Source of the DNA: DRGV01 sp018903055 [NCBI: bacterium]
Lineage (GTDB): Bacteria > UBP18 > UBA7526
Assembly: GCA_018903055.1 (NCBI GenBank)
Contig: JAHIPW010000069.1
Location: 1 to 13,465 of the forward strand
DNA length: 13,465 nt
Direction of reading: 5' to 3'
The notes below the pieces were generated by a model. That model saw nothing but the letters and a program-made list of their open reading frames with translations. It did no database searches and was not told the DNA's origin. Shown piece by piece: positions 1 to 6,300 of the stretch (its first letter is position 1; the number at the start of each line of letters is the position of its first letter). The position numbers and the translations under genes are program-made.

Positions 1-16
1 ATAATCAGGAAATGGA

Positions 17-448
17 TCATTTCTCACTTTCAATTATCTGAATAATTTTAGAACGATAAGTGCTTTGATCCTTTACCTTTTTGTTGTAGCGCCAGATGAG
101 AACAAAGGAGAGAACCAAAAAGACTAATCCCAGAACAAGGCCCACTGTCTGGGAAGATTCCTTAAGGCCTAAGCGATTAGTAATAGTAATACCAAGCACC
201 ATGCCTAAGATTAAGGCAAGAAGAGGAAAGATATAGATTAGGAAAGCACCCTTTAATATTTCCCGGGAAGAGATCTCCACTTTTACCCTCTGGCCTATCC
301 TCGCACCCAGGGGATTTTCTGCCTCTGTAATCATGGTATTTCCCGTACCCAGAGTGCAGGCACGACAGGTCCCACAGGCACTTTTTCTCTTGATCTCAAC
401 CTGAGCGAGATTTCCTTTTATTTCGATTACTATGCCTTCTTCTTCCAT
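17..448 (-). CDS. RseC/MucC-like membrane redox protein
   Basis: This 143-residue protein resembles the RseC/MucC (SoxR-reducing system) family. What is seen: a soluble N-terminal part with a cysteine cluster C25-x2-C28-x2-C31, a hydrophilic stretch to about residue 65, then two hydrophobic segments at about 67-90 and 101-120, and a basic cytoplasmic-looking tail. Known members are small two-helix inner-membrane proteins that accompany Rnf/Rsx electron-transfer complexes or sigma-E control genes. The cysteines could bind a metal or Fe-S centre, which is inference. It starts 4 bases after the iscS stop and is almost certainly co-transcribed with it. The window ends 16 bases after its stop, so whether rnf genes follow cannot be seen. 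Family assignment is good; the exact role is uncertain. Confidence 0.75.
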   Translation of the reverse strand: MEEEGIVIEIKGNLAQVEIKRKSACGTCRACTLGTGNTMITEAENPLGARIGQRVKVEISSREILKGAFLIYIFPLLALILGMVLGITITNRLGLKESSQTVGLVLGLVFLVLSFVLIWRYNKKVKDQSTYRSKIIQIIESEK

Positions 449-452
449 TCAA

Positions 453-1619
453 TTATCCCTTCTTCTTGTAAAGAGGCGACATGGCGCGCAGTCTCTGAAT
501 AATTTTTGGTAATACTTCCAACACTTGGTCTATATCCTCTTCTTCAGTTCCCCTCCCTAAAGTAAGACGCAACGAGCCGTGGGCTATTACTGGGGATAGT
601 CCGATGGCCAATAAGACATGGGAGGGCTCAAGGGTCGATGAGCTGCAGGCAGAGCCGGTTGAGACGGCAATACCGGCCAGGTCAAGATTGAGGAGCATAG
701 ACTCTCCCTCTACGAATTCAACGCTCACGTTAACATTATTGGGTAATCTTTTCTCAGGGTGGCCATTGAGGCGCACCTCTTCAATTCGCTCCAGGATTCC
801 TTTAATTAACCTATTCCGAAGAGAAGCAAGGCGTTTCCCTTCTTCATCCATCTCCTCTTTAGCAATCTCTACTGCCTTTCCAAATCCCACTATTCCTGGG
901 ACGTTCTCTGTGGAGGCCCTCCTCCATCGTTCCTGCTCGCCTCCATGTATGAATGAGATTATCCTGGTGCCCTTCCTGATATAGAGGGCTCCTACTCCCT
1001 TGGGGCCATAGAGCTTATGGCTGGAGATACTTAAGAGATCCACATTGAGTTTGTCCACATCTATGGGTAGATGCCCTGTTGTCTGAACGGCATCAGTATG
1101 AAAGTAGATCTCACGCTCTTGAGCAATCTTGCCTATCTCAGCAATGGGTTCAATAGTTCCTATTTCATTATTGGCGTGCATTACAGAGATCAAAATGGTC
1201 TTATCAGTAATTGCCTTCTTGACATCCTCTGGATTCACCAATCCATCTCTATCCACCGGAAGATAGGTTACCTTAAATCCCCTCTTCTCTAAGAACTTGC
1301 AGGCCTCGATGACCGCAGGGTGTTCAATGGCAGTGGTGATGATGTGGTTCCCTTTCTTCTCATTGGCAAAGGCCACCCCTTTCAAGGCAAAGTTATCCGC
1401 CTCTGTTCCCCCACTGGTGAAGACGATCTCCTCGCTCTTTGCCCCGATAAGATTAGCCACCCTATCCCTTACCTCCTCTATGGCTCTCTTCCCTTCCTGG
1501 CCGAAAGAGTGGATACTTGAGGGGTTGCCAAAGGATTTAGTGAAATAAGGCAGCATGGCCTTTACCACCCGAGGATCTGTGGGTGTGGTAGCCGCATGGT
1601 CAAGGTATATTCTTCTCAT
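453..1619 (-). CDS. iscS: Cysteine desulfurase (IscS/NifS type)
   Basis: PLP enzyme of 388 residues that converts cysteine to alanine and carries the released sulfur as a persulfide for Fe-S cluster assembly and other thio-cofactors. Visible class V aminotransferase marks: LDHAATTP at the N terminus, GGTEADN (70-76), AIEHPA with the PLP-stacking His100, HTDAVQT with Asp176, and the Schiff-base Lys202 in [12 protein letters not shown]. The catalytic Cys325 lies in STGSACSSS, the long flexible loop typical of group I (IscS/NifS) rather than SufS. Length matches the family. The start at 1619 has a GGAGG site six bases upstream, inside the end of the hydE gene, which it overlaps by 20 bases. With iscU three genes upstream it makes a minimal Isc system; LarE and HydE between them are likely users or partners. 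Confidence 0.97.
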   Translation of the reverse strand: MRRIYLDHAATTPTDPRVVKAMLPYFTKSFGNPSSIHSFGQEGKRAIEEVRDRVANLIGAKSEEIVFTSGGTEADNFALKGVAFANEKKGNHIITTAIEHPAVIEACKFLEKRGFKVTYLPVDRDGLVNPEDVKKAITDKTILISVMHANNEIGTIEPIAEIGKIAQEREIYFHTDAVQTTGHLPIDVDKLNVDLLSISSHKLYGPKGVGALYIRKGTRIISFIHGGEQERWRRASTENVPGIVGFGKAVEIAKEEMDEEGKRLASLRNRLIKGILERIEEVRLNGHPEKRLPNNVNVSVEFVEGESMLLNLDLAGIAVSTGSACSSSTLEPSHVLLAIGLSPVIAHGSLRLTLGRGTEEEDIDQVLEVLPKIIQRLRAMSPLYKKKG

Positions 1620-2664
1620 CTTTTTCCTCCAGATTTTTAAACCTTTTTTTCAAACTATGTCCAAAACTTGAAGCAATAGTTCTCCCCAAAGACTTAACCA
1701 TCCCCTGAATGCAAGAGTGACAATCTTCAGCATCTTCAAAAATACAGATTTTGTCAGGATATATTTGATAATCTCTTCTATATTTCTGCGGGGTAATATT
1801 GGGCATAATTACATTAGCGCCACACTGGAGAGCCTTCTGTCTACCCAGTGGATCTATTGTGCCTACCGCTGTAGTAGCTGGAATATGAGCATTCTTGGTA
1901 ACTATACGAGCTATAGCAATTATTTTCAGCACCGCATCCAAACTCCCAGTTTTGGTATTTCTTAATGGCGTATCATAATGAGGGATAAAAGGTCCTATGC
2001 CAACCATATCTACATCTAATTTTTTAAACAGCAAAATGTCTTCGGCTAGACTTTCTACAGATTGTCCGGGTAAACCCACCATATTACCTGAGCCTACCTG
2101 ATAACCTAACTCTTTCAGCCAACTTAAGCACTTTAGTCTATCTTCGTAGAATAGGTCAGGGTGTAACCTTTTATAAAGGGGGTAATCAGATGTTTCATGT
2201 TTAAGCAAAAATCTATCTGCCCCTGCTTCTTTCATAACTTCGTATTCCTGCCGCGGTCTCTCACCGATACATAAGGTAATAGCAAGATGAAGTTCTTTTT
2301 TAATCTTCTTGATGAGAAGACACAAATCTTCTACTCTATAAGCAGGGTCCTCTCCTGATTGAAGGACCACTGTTTTAAAGTTAAGGGTCTGTGTTTTCAG
2401 AGCGGTTTGAAAGATTTCCGAAAATGTCATTCGATAGCGATGGAGACGAGCATTACTCCTCCGCAACCCACAATAAAGACAATCCCTGCGGCAATAATTG
2501 GAAAATTCTATTATTCCGCGCAAATGTATTTCATCGCCCATATATTTTTTTCTTGTCTTATCTGCTATCTGATACAGGCGGTAAACTTCTTCCTTGTTCT
2601 TTGTTTTTAAAAGTTCAATTATCTTTCTTTTAGATAATGTTCCTTCTTCTTCTGACGGGTTCAT
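1600..2664 (-). CDS. hydE: HydE-type radical SAM maturase
   Basis: Radical SAM enzyme of 354 residues, very like HydE of [FeFe]-hydrogenase H-cluster maturation. The SAM cluster motif is C58-x3-C62-x2-C65 inside [20 protein letters not shown], a HydE hallmark. QSGEDP (102-107), the GERPRQEY region, GLPGQ (197-201), GIGPFIPH (222-229) and CGANVIMPN (281-289) also match the family. A C-terminal triad C307-x7-C315-x2-C318 corresponds to the optional second cluster site of Thermotoga-type HydE. HydE acts on the Fe-CO-CN-cysteine synthon made by HydG. No hydF, hydG or hydrogenase gene lies in this window; the gene is sandwiched between larE (35-base overlap) and iscS (20-base overlap). It may serve a hydrogenase encoded elsewhere or another sulfur-containing cofactor. 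Confidence 0.88.
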   Translation of the reverse strand: MNPSEEEGTLSKRKIIELLKTKNKEEVYRLYQIADKTRKKYMGDEIHLRGIIEFSNYCRRDCLYCGLRRSNARLHRYRMTFSEIFQTALKTQTLNFKTVVLQSGEDPAYRVEDLCLLIKKIKKELHLAITLCIGERPRQEYEVMKEAGADRFLLKHETSDYPLYKRLHPDLFYEDRLKCLSWLKELGYQVGSGNMVGLPGQSVESLAEDILLFKKLDVDMVGIGPFIPHYDTPLRNTKTGSLDAVLKIIAIARIVTKNAHIPATTAVGTIDPLGRQKALQCGANVIMPNITPQKYRRDYQIYPDKICIFEDAEDCHSCIQGMVKSLGRTIASSFGHSLKKRFKNLEEKDEKNIP

Positions 2665-3442
2665 TCATACTCCCTGTCCTGTATCCCTCCAGGTCAAGGG
2701 TTACATAAGTATATCCCAACTCCTTAAATTTAGAGGCAATCTTATCTCTTAACTTCAAAAGTTTAGAAAGATTTTCCTTCGGAACTTCAATTCTGGCGAT
2801 ACTGCCATGATGCCTCACCCTCAGGCTGCCTTTAATCCCCAGTCCACACAGGAACCTCTCTGCCTCATCAATCTTTTTAAGATTCTCCCTGGTTATCTTC
2901 GTTCCATAGGGAAAACGGGAGGCGAGGCAGGCGAAGGCTGGCTTATCCCAGGTGGAGAGGTCAAGTTCCTTTGACAATTGGCGGATCTCTCTCTTAGTAA
3001 GTCTTGCTTCCGCAAGGGGAGACCGCACCCCGAACTCCCTGGCTGCTCTTCTGCCTGGACGAAAGTCCCGGCGGTCATCATAATTTGTCCCATCCAGGAT
3101 ATAATTCATTCCATTCTTTTTGGCAATAGTCGAAAGTTGAGAGAATAACTCCTTCTTACACCAGTAACACCTGTTCAATGGGTTATAAAAAAAGTTAGGG
3201 TCGGATAATTCTTTGGTCTTGATAATTATATGTCCTACTTTCAATCTTTCTGTCATCTCTTTAGCCGCCTTGAACTCCGAAGAAGGATAGGTCAGAGAAT
3301 CAGCGGTAACTGCCAAAACTCTTTCCCCCAAGGTGTCCTTTGCCATTTTGAGAAGCAGAGTGCTATCTACACCGCCTGAATAAGCGAAAAGCACGCTTTC
3401 CATATTGGATAGAATTTTCTTTAACTTTTCTAATTTAGTCAT
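2630..3442 (-). CDS. larE: LarE-type ATP-dependent sulfur transferase (Fe-S type)
   Basis: PP-loop protein of 270 residues of the LarE family, which adenylates the pyridinium dicarboxylate carboxylates and replaces them with thiocarboxylates during synthesis of the nickel-pincer cofactor of lactate racemase-like enzymes. The ATP-binding SGGVDS is at 22-27. Three cysteines stand out: C92 and C95 in NRCYWCK, and C172 in AFACLASRFPYG. LarE proteins with this triad are thought to hold a [4Fe-4S] cluster that binds the transferred sulfur, unlike the single-cysteine sacrificial type, so catalytic turnover is expected. Neither larB nor larC is nearby. The ribosome site is weak (GGTAGG, close to the ATG, within a small stem 3444-3458), so translation may depend on upstream iscU. 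The substrate in this context is open. Confidence 0.88.
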   Translation of the reverse strand: MTKLEKLKKILSNMESVLFAYSGGVDSTLLLKMAKDTLGERVLAVTADSLTYPSSEFKAAKEMTERLKVGHIIIKTKELSDPNFFYNPLNRCYWCKKELFSQLSTIAKKNGMNYILDGTNYDDRRDFRPGRRAAREFGVRSPLAEARLTKREIRQLSKELDLSTWDKPAFACLASRFPYGTKITRENLKKIDEAERFLCGLGIKGSLRVRHHGSIARIEVPKENLSKLLKLRDKIASKFKELGYTYVTLDLEGYRTGSMNEPVRRRRNII

Positions 3443-3443
3443 A

Positions 3444-3498
3444 GCCTACCAGATAGGCACTCGCTTCACTAAGGGGAGCCAAGGCCTTAATTCCCCTC
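3444..3498 (-). other. Inverted repeats in the iscU-larE spacer
   Basis: The 54-base spacer contains two inverted repeats. GCCTA/TAGGC (3444-3458, 5-base loop) ends two bases before the larE start and covers its only SD-like bases. GGGG/CCCC arms (about 3474-3496) enclose the palindrome AAGGCCTT. No T-run follows on the coding strand, so neither looks like an intrinsic terminator. They could tune translation of larE relative to iscU or stabilise mRNA ends. Confidence 0.4.
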
Positions 3499-3904
3499 AT
3501 TTCTTCTTTCGATAATCCTCAATGGCGGCCTTCAGGGCATCCTCTGCCAAGACGGAACAGTGCATCTTAATGGGTGGCAGACCGTCCAGGGCCTCGGCTA
3601 CTGCCCTATCTGAGATCTCAAGCGCCTCATCGACTTTCTTGCCCTTCACCATCTCAGTAATCATACTACTCGTGGCAATGGCCGCACCGCATCCGAAAGT
3701 CCGGAACTTGGCATCCGTTATTATCTCCTCCGTCTTCCCCTCTGCCTCTTTATTCTCAACCTTAATCTGTAATTCCATGATATCGCCACATACCGGATTC
3801 CCCGCCCTTCCCCTTCCCGAGGGGTTCTCTATCTCTCCCACATTCCTAGGATTCTGGAAGTGCTCCATCACCTTCTTACTATATAACGACCAGTAATCAG
3901 CCAT
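3497..3904 (-). CDS. iscU: Fe-S cluster scaffold IscU/NifU-N
   Basis: Scaffold protein of 135 residues on which [2Fe-2S] and [4Fe-4S] clusters are assembled from IscS sulfur. The three conserved ligand cysteines are present: C39 in NPVCGD (with the conserved Asp41), C72 in FRTFGCGAA and C116 in LPPIKMHCSVLAEDALKAAI. The N-terminal YSKKVMEHFQNPRNVGEI is typical of the NifU/IscU family. An acidic, lysine-rich loop at 49-62 is slightly longer than in proteobacterial IscU. There is no NifU C-terminal domain, so this is a single-domain scaffold. It has a GGGAG ribosome site seven bases before the start and lies 48 bases after the Rrf2 regulator. HscA/HscB and ferredoxin genes of the classic isc operon are absent, so this is a reduced Isc set. 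Confidence 0.96.
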   Translation of the reverse strand: MADYWSLYSKKVMEHFQNPRNVGEIENPSGRGRAGNPVCGDIMELQIKVENKEAEGKTEEIITDAKFRTFGCGAAIATSSMITEMVKGKKVDEALEISDRAVAEALDGLPPIKMHCSVLAEDALKAAIEDYRKKK

Positions 3905-3952
3905 TTCTTTCTCCCATTCTTAAGTAAAACAGTCAGAAATATCTCCAAAAAA

Positions 3953-4417
3953 TTAGATCTGGAAGGCGAAAGGATGTTTCGGCTCCTTGCCTTTGGATAG
4001 CTGGCGGGCCTCTTCACAGAGGTCTTCCAGGGTAACCGCATCTAAAGTCTCGGCAAGTTTCTCACTCGTTCTCTTCCAGAGTAGACGCGTTATGCAGCGA
4101 TCTGCCCGGTGACATTCCTTTTTTCTTTCTTCAGGATCCACACAGTATACCAGGGATATGGGCCCCTCTATCGCCCGGATGACATCTCCAATTTTTATTC
4201 TGCCAGGTTTCTTGGTTAAGAAAAAACCTCCCCTTGGCCCTCGTGTGCCTTCTACCAGGCCCTCTCTTCTCAGACGAGCAAAGAGCTGCTCCAGATAGTT
4301 TATCGAGATCTCCTCTCTCTGGGAGATATCCTTTAAGGGGATGGGGCCCTGACCATAGCGCAGGGCGAGATCGAGCATGGCCCTTACTCCATATCTTCCC
4401 TTGGTAGAAAGTCTCAT
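3953..4417 (-). CDS. Rrf2-family regulator (IscR-like, cysteine triad)
   Basis: Winged-helix regulator of 154 residues, Rrf2 family. It begins MRLSTKGRYGVRAMLDLA, the canonical family start, followed by the recognition region ISINYLEQLFARLRREGLV and the wing RGPRGGFFL (59-67). Cluster-binding candidates are C92, C102 and C108 (C-x9-C-x5-C), the spacing found in many Gram-positive-type IscR proteins instead of the proteobacterial C-x5-C-x5-C. One more cysteine is in LEDLCEEA near the C terminus. Its position directly upstream of iscU suggests that it senses Fe-S supply and controls the isc genes, possibly also the cysteine genes (CymR-like). It has no ribosome site of its own: the ATG overlaps the stop of a 12-codon ORF that does have one. 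A match to family length supports the chosen start. Confidence 0.92.
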   Translation of the reverse strand: MRLSTKGRYGVRAMLDLALRYGQGPIPLKDISQREEISINYLEQLFARLRREGLVEGTRGPRGGFFLTKKPGRIKIGDVIRAIEGPISLVYCVDPEERKKECHRADRCITRLLWKRTSEKLAETLDAVTLEDLCEEARQLSKGKEPKHPFAFQI

Positions 4418-4455
4418 TACAACGACGCGCTTCGCTTGCCTCGTTTAATTAGCAT
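4417..4455 (-). CDS. Putative 12-codon leader peptide coupled to the Rrf2 gene
   Basis: A short ORF encoding MLIKRGKRSASL. An AAGGAGG ribosome site (4464-4470) lies eight bases before its ATG, and its TAA overlaps the ATG of the Rrf2 gene in TAATG. The Rrf2 gene has no Shine-Dalgarno sequence of its own, so reinitiation after this peptide is the likely route to its translation. The peptide is strongly basic (five K/R in twelve) with no cysteine. A TATAAT (4454-4459) overlaps the ATG. If that were a -10 box, transcripts starting about 4447 would lack the ribosome site, but no good -35 is seen. No homology is claimed; evidence is position and ribosome site only. Confidence 0.45.
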   Translation of the reverse strand: MLIKRGKRSASL

Positions 4456-4471
4456 TATAAAGCCCTCCTTT

Positions 4472-4879
4472 TTAAAAAAGAATCTCTATTGCTTTATAGG
4501 GACAGGCCCTTAAACAATTTTCACAGACAATACATCTTTCCTTATCAAAAGAGATTCGGCGGCTCTTCCGATCCATGATAAAGGCCTCTGTGGGACAGAT
4601 GGCTAAACAGACTCCACAGTGGGTACATTTTTTCTCATTCCACTTGATATCCTGAGCAAGAGACTCTATTTTTATTCCCAAGTCTTTTAAGAATTTAATT
4701 CCTCTGTCCAGGTCCCTTTTATCTCCCGTTACTTCTAAAACTAACAACCCCTCTTCCCTGGGAGTGACCCGGGCCCTCAAGATATTTATGATTAGGTCGT
4801 AATCCTTAACAAGATGATAGGTGATGGGTTTATCTACCAGAGAATGGGGAAAATTTAGAACGATCCTTTTCTTTGCCAT
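4472..4879 (-). CDS. NIL-domain 2[4Fe-4S] ferredoxin (homocysteine synthesis partner)
   Basis: Protein of 135 residues. Residues 1-77 form a NIL-type ACT-like domain (RIVLNFPHSLVDKPITYHL, with the beta-rich LLVLEVTGD region), as found in MetN. Residues 83-131 carry two ferredoxin motifs: C85-x2-C88-x2-C91-x3-C95-P and C116-x2-C119-x2-C122-x3-C126-P. This matches the MA1822-type partner of the DUF39 L-aspartate semialdehyde sulfurtransferase, needed to make homocysteine from sulfide in methanogens; it probably supplies electrons or handles sulfur. The start at 4879 is preferred over a longer frame to 5014, because MAKKRIVLNF is the natural domain start, an AGAGG ribosome site precedes it, and the longer form would overlap the radical SAM gene by over 130 bases. 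It starts one base after that gene's stop. Confidence 0.9.
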   Translation of the reverse strand: MAKKRIVLNFPHSLVDKPITYHLVKDYDLIINILRARVTPREEGLLVLEVTGDKRDLDRGIKFLKDLGIKIESLAQDIKWNEKKCTHCGVCLAICPTEAFIMDRKSRRISFDKERCIVCENCLRACPYKAIEILF

Positions 4880-4880
4880 C

Positions 4881-6239
4881 TCATTTCCTCTTATGTTTAT
4901 ATTCGTTCTCCCAGATGGGATCCGCCACCTTAGCCCACTCCTGAGCATATTCATCCATCTTATCCGCAAACTTAGTAAGAACCTGTTCTGCTCCTGGATG
5001 GGTGGGATGGGCACCGCTTGAAGCCACTACCTCTCTTAGTACCTCTGGATGGTCATGGAGTGGGCAGGTGCGCATAAGGTTCTTCTCGTGTGCTTGGCGC
5101 TCTCTCATGGCCCGGAAGAAGGGGGAGTTCAAAACCTCTTTTAACGATTTCTCCTTAATATTATCCACAGCAAAATGGGTGAAGACACAGGGCTCAACAT
5201 CTCCTTTGTTATTGATGTGGAAGTACCTCCTTCCAGCGGCAATACATCCTCCCACAACGGCCCCATCGATGAAGAAGCTGGCTAATAGGATGGGCCTGGT
5301 ATCCCGAATCTCCTGCTCTCTTCTGAGGAGCATGGCGCGCTGCTCTGGAGTGGGAACCAGATTCCAATTGGGATGGTGCCCTACTGGGGTATACAGAAAG
5401 TACCAGCCGATGACACATCCTTTCTTAATGAGCATCTCGATGAACTCATCACTGGTAACTACATCGGCATTCTCCTTGGTATAAGTAGCAGAGAAGGCAA
5501 ATAAGACCCGGTGCTTGCGCAGGATATCCATGGCTCTCATCACCTGATCGAATGTCCCCTCACCCCTTCGTTTATCTGTCTCCTTCTTAAATCCCTCGAG
5601 ACTGAGACAGGTTAAGACATTGCCCACTTTTAAGAGACGCTTAGCCATCTTATCATCAATGAGTGTCCCATTGGTATAAACCATAAAAGAGGTATTCTTG
5701 TGCTTTTCGAAAATATCAAATATATCCTCTCTTAAGAAGGGCTCTCCCCCGCTGATGCAGACATAATACATCCCCATCTCGTTGGCCTCTTTTATCACCC
5801 GGTCGATGACCTCGTAGGGAAGATCATCCTCTTTAGTATAACTTGCTGCATAGCAGCCATGGCAGCGAAGGTTACATCTCATGGTGGGGCTCATTAAGAA
5901 AAATCCCGGGGGATAGAAGCCTTCCTTTTCTAAAAACTCCTTTCTCTTATTACTTCCTACTAAAAGCTGATTGATGACAAAGGCTCTTATGACCCGTCTT
6001 CTATGATGAGGATGGCTCTGACGGATGATTCTCTTGGCCACCTCCAAGGCCGGATGCCCCTCTTGAAAGAGCTTCCGAATCTTTCTGATCTGCCTTAAGT
6101 AATGCTCCCTCTTGGTAATTCTCTCTGCCAAATAAGTTAATCTAATCATATTCCTGTCTGAGCCGCGAGCGAGAAAAATCATAAAGAGATTGATTAACCA
6201 AGTTAAGGTATAATTTTTAATTCTCTGTAAACATCTCAT
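4881..6239 (-). CDS. Radical SAM/SPASM-like protein
   Basis: Radical SAM protein of 452 residues of unknown substrate. The cluster motif C122-x3-C126-x2-C129 (MRCNLRCHGCYA) is followed by GGEP (164-167), a SAM-binding sign. A C-terminal region with C332, C351 in NNKGDVEPCVF and C392 resembles a SPASM/twitch extension with an auxiliary cluster. Residues 1-110 are a basic, helical N-terminal region, including a hydrophobic stretch at 11-24 that may associate with membrane. The gene lies between the DUF39 sulfurtransferase and the NIL-ferredoxin that normally act together, so a role in homocysteine synthesis or in modifying one of them is plausible but unproven. A start at Met31 is possible, but the ATG at 6239 has an AGGAG site five bases upstream. 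A stem-loop precedes it. Confidence 0.88.
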   Translation of the reverse strand: MRCLQRIKNYTLTWLINLFMIFLARGSDRNMIRLTYLAERITKREHYLRQIRKIRKLFQEGHPALEVAKRIIRQSHPHHRRRVIRAFVINQLLVGSNKRKEFLEKEGFYPPGFFLMSPTMRCNLRCHGCYAASYTKEDDLPYEVIDRVIKEANEMGMYYVCISGGEPFLREDIFDIFEKHKNTSFMVYTNGTLIDDKMAKRLLKVGNVLTCLSLEGFKKETDKRRGEGTFDQVMRAMDILRKHRVLFAFSATYTKENADVVTSDEFIEMLIKKGCVIGWYFLYTPVGHHPNWNLVPTPEQRAMLLRREQEIRDTRPILLASFFIDGAVVGGCIAAGRRYFHINNKGDVEPCVFTHFAVDNIKEKSLKEVLNSPFFRAMRERQAHEKNLMRTCPLHDHPEVLREVVASSGAHPTHPGAEQVLTKFADKMDEYAQEWAKVADPIWENEYKHKRK

Positions 6240-6257
6240 ATTAGCTCCTTAGACATG

Positions 6258-6298
6258 AGGAGGTTGGCCTCCCTCTCTTAGCGAGGGAGGCCACTCCT
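6258..6298 (-). promoter_or_regulatory. Intercistronic stem-loop before the radical SAM gene
   Basis: An 11-bp perfect stem (6265-6275 with 6283-6293, 7-base loop) is extended by a 5-bp CTCCT/AGGAG helix after a 2-base bulge. No U-run follows, so it is not a standard terminator. The 3' arm's CTCCT (6258-6262) could alternatively pair with the AGGAG ribosome site of the radical SAM gene (6245-6249) across an 8-base loop. That would allow a translational switch or simply differential expression and mRNA stability between the DUF39 gene and the radical SAM gene. Confidence 0.6.
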
Positions 6299-6300
6299 AA

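Noticed and set aside
604-984. Plus-strand ORFs inside iscS and similar ones inside other genes
   Set aside because: They are antisense shadows of well-recognised genes, with low-complexity serine/proline-rich products and no ribosome sites.
4447-4482. Strong promoter for the isc genes around TATAAT at 4454-4459
   Set aside because: The -10 is perfect, but no acceptable -35 lies 16-18 bases upstream, and it would remove the only ribosome site; kept only as a possibility.
4880-5014. Longer N terminus for the NIL-ferredoxin, starting MPIPPIQEQN
   Set aside because: It would overlap the radical SAM gene by over 130 bases, the extra residues do not look like part of a NIL domain, and a ribosome site lies before the internal ATG at 4879.
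6236-6256. Six-codon ORF (MSKELI) overlapping the radical SAM start
   Set aside because: It is preceded by CCTCCTC, the opposite of a ribosome site, and spans the real ribosome site of the radical SAM gene.
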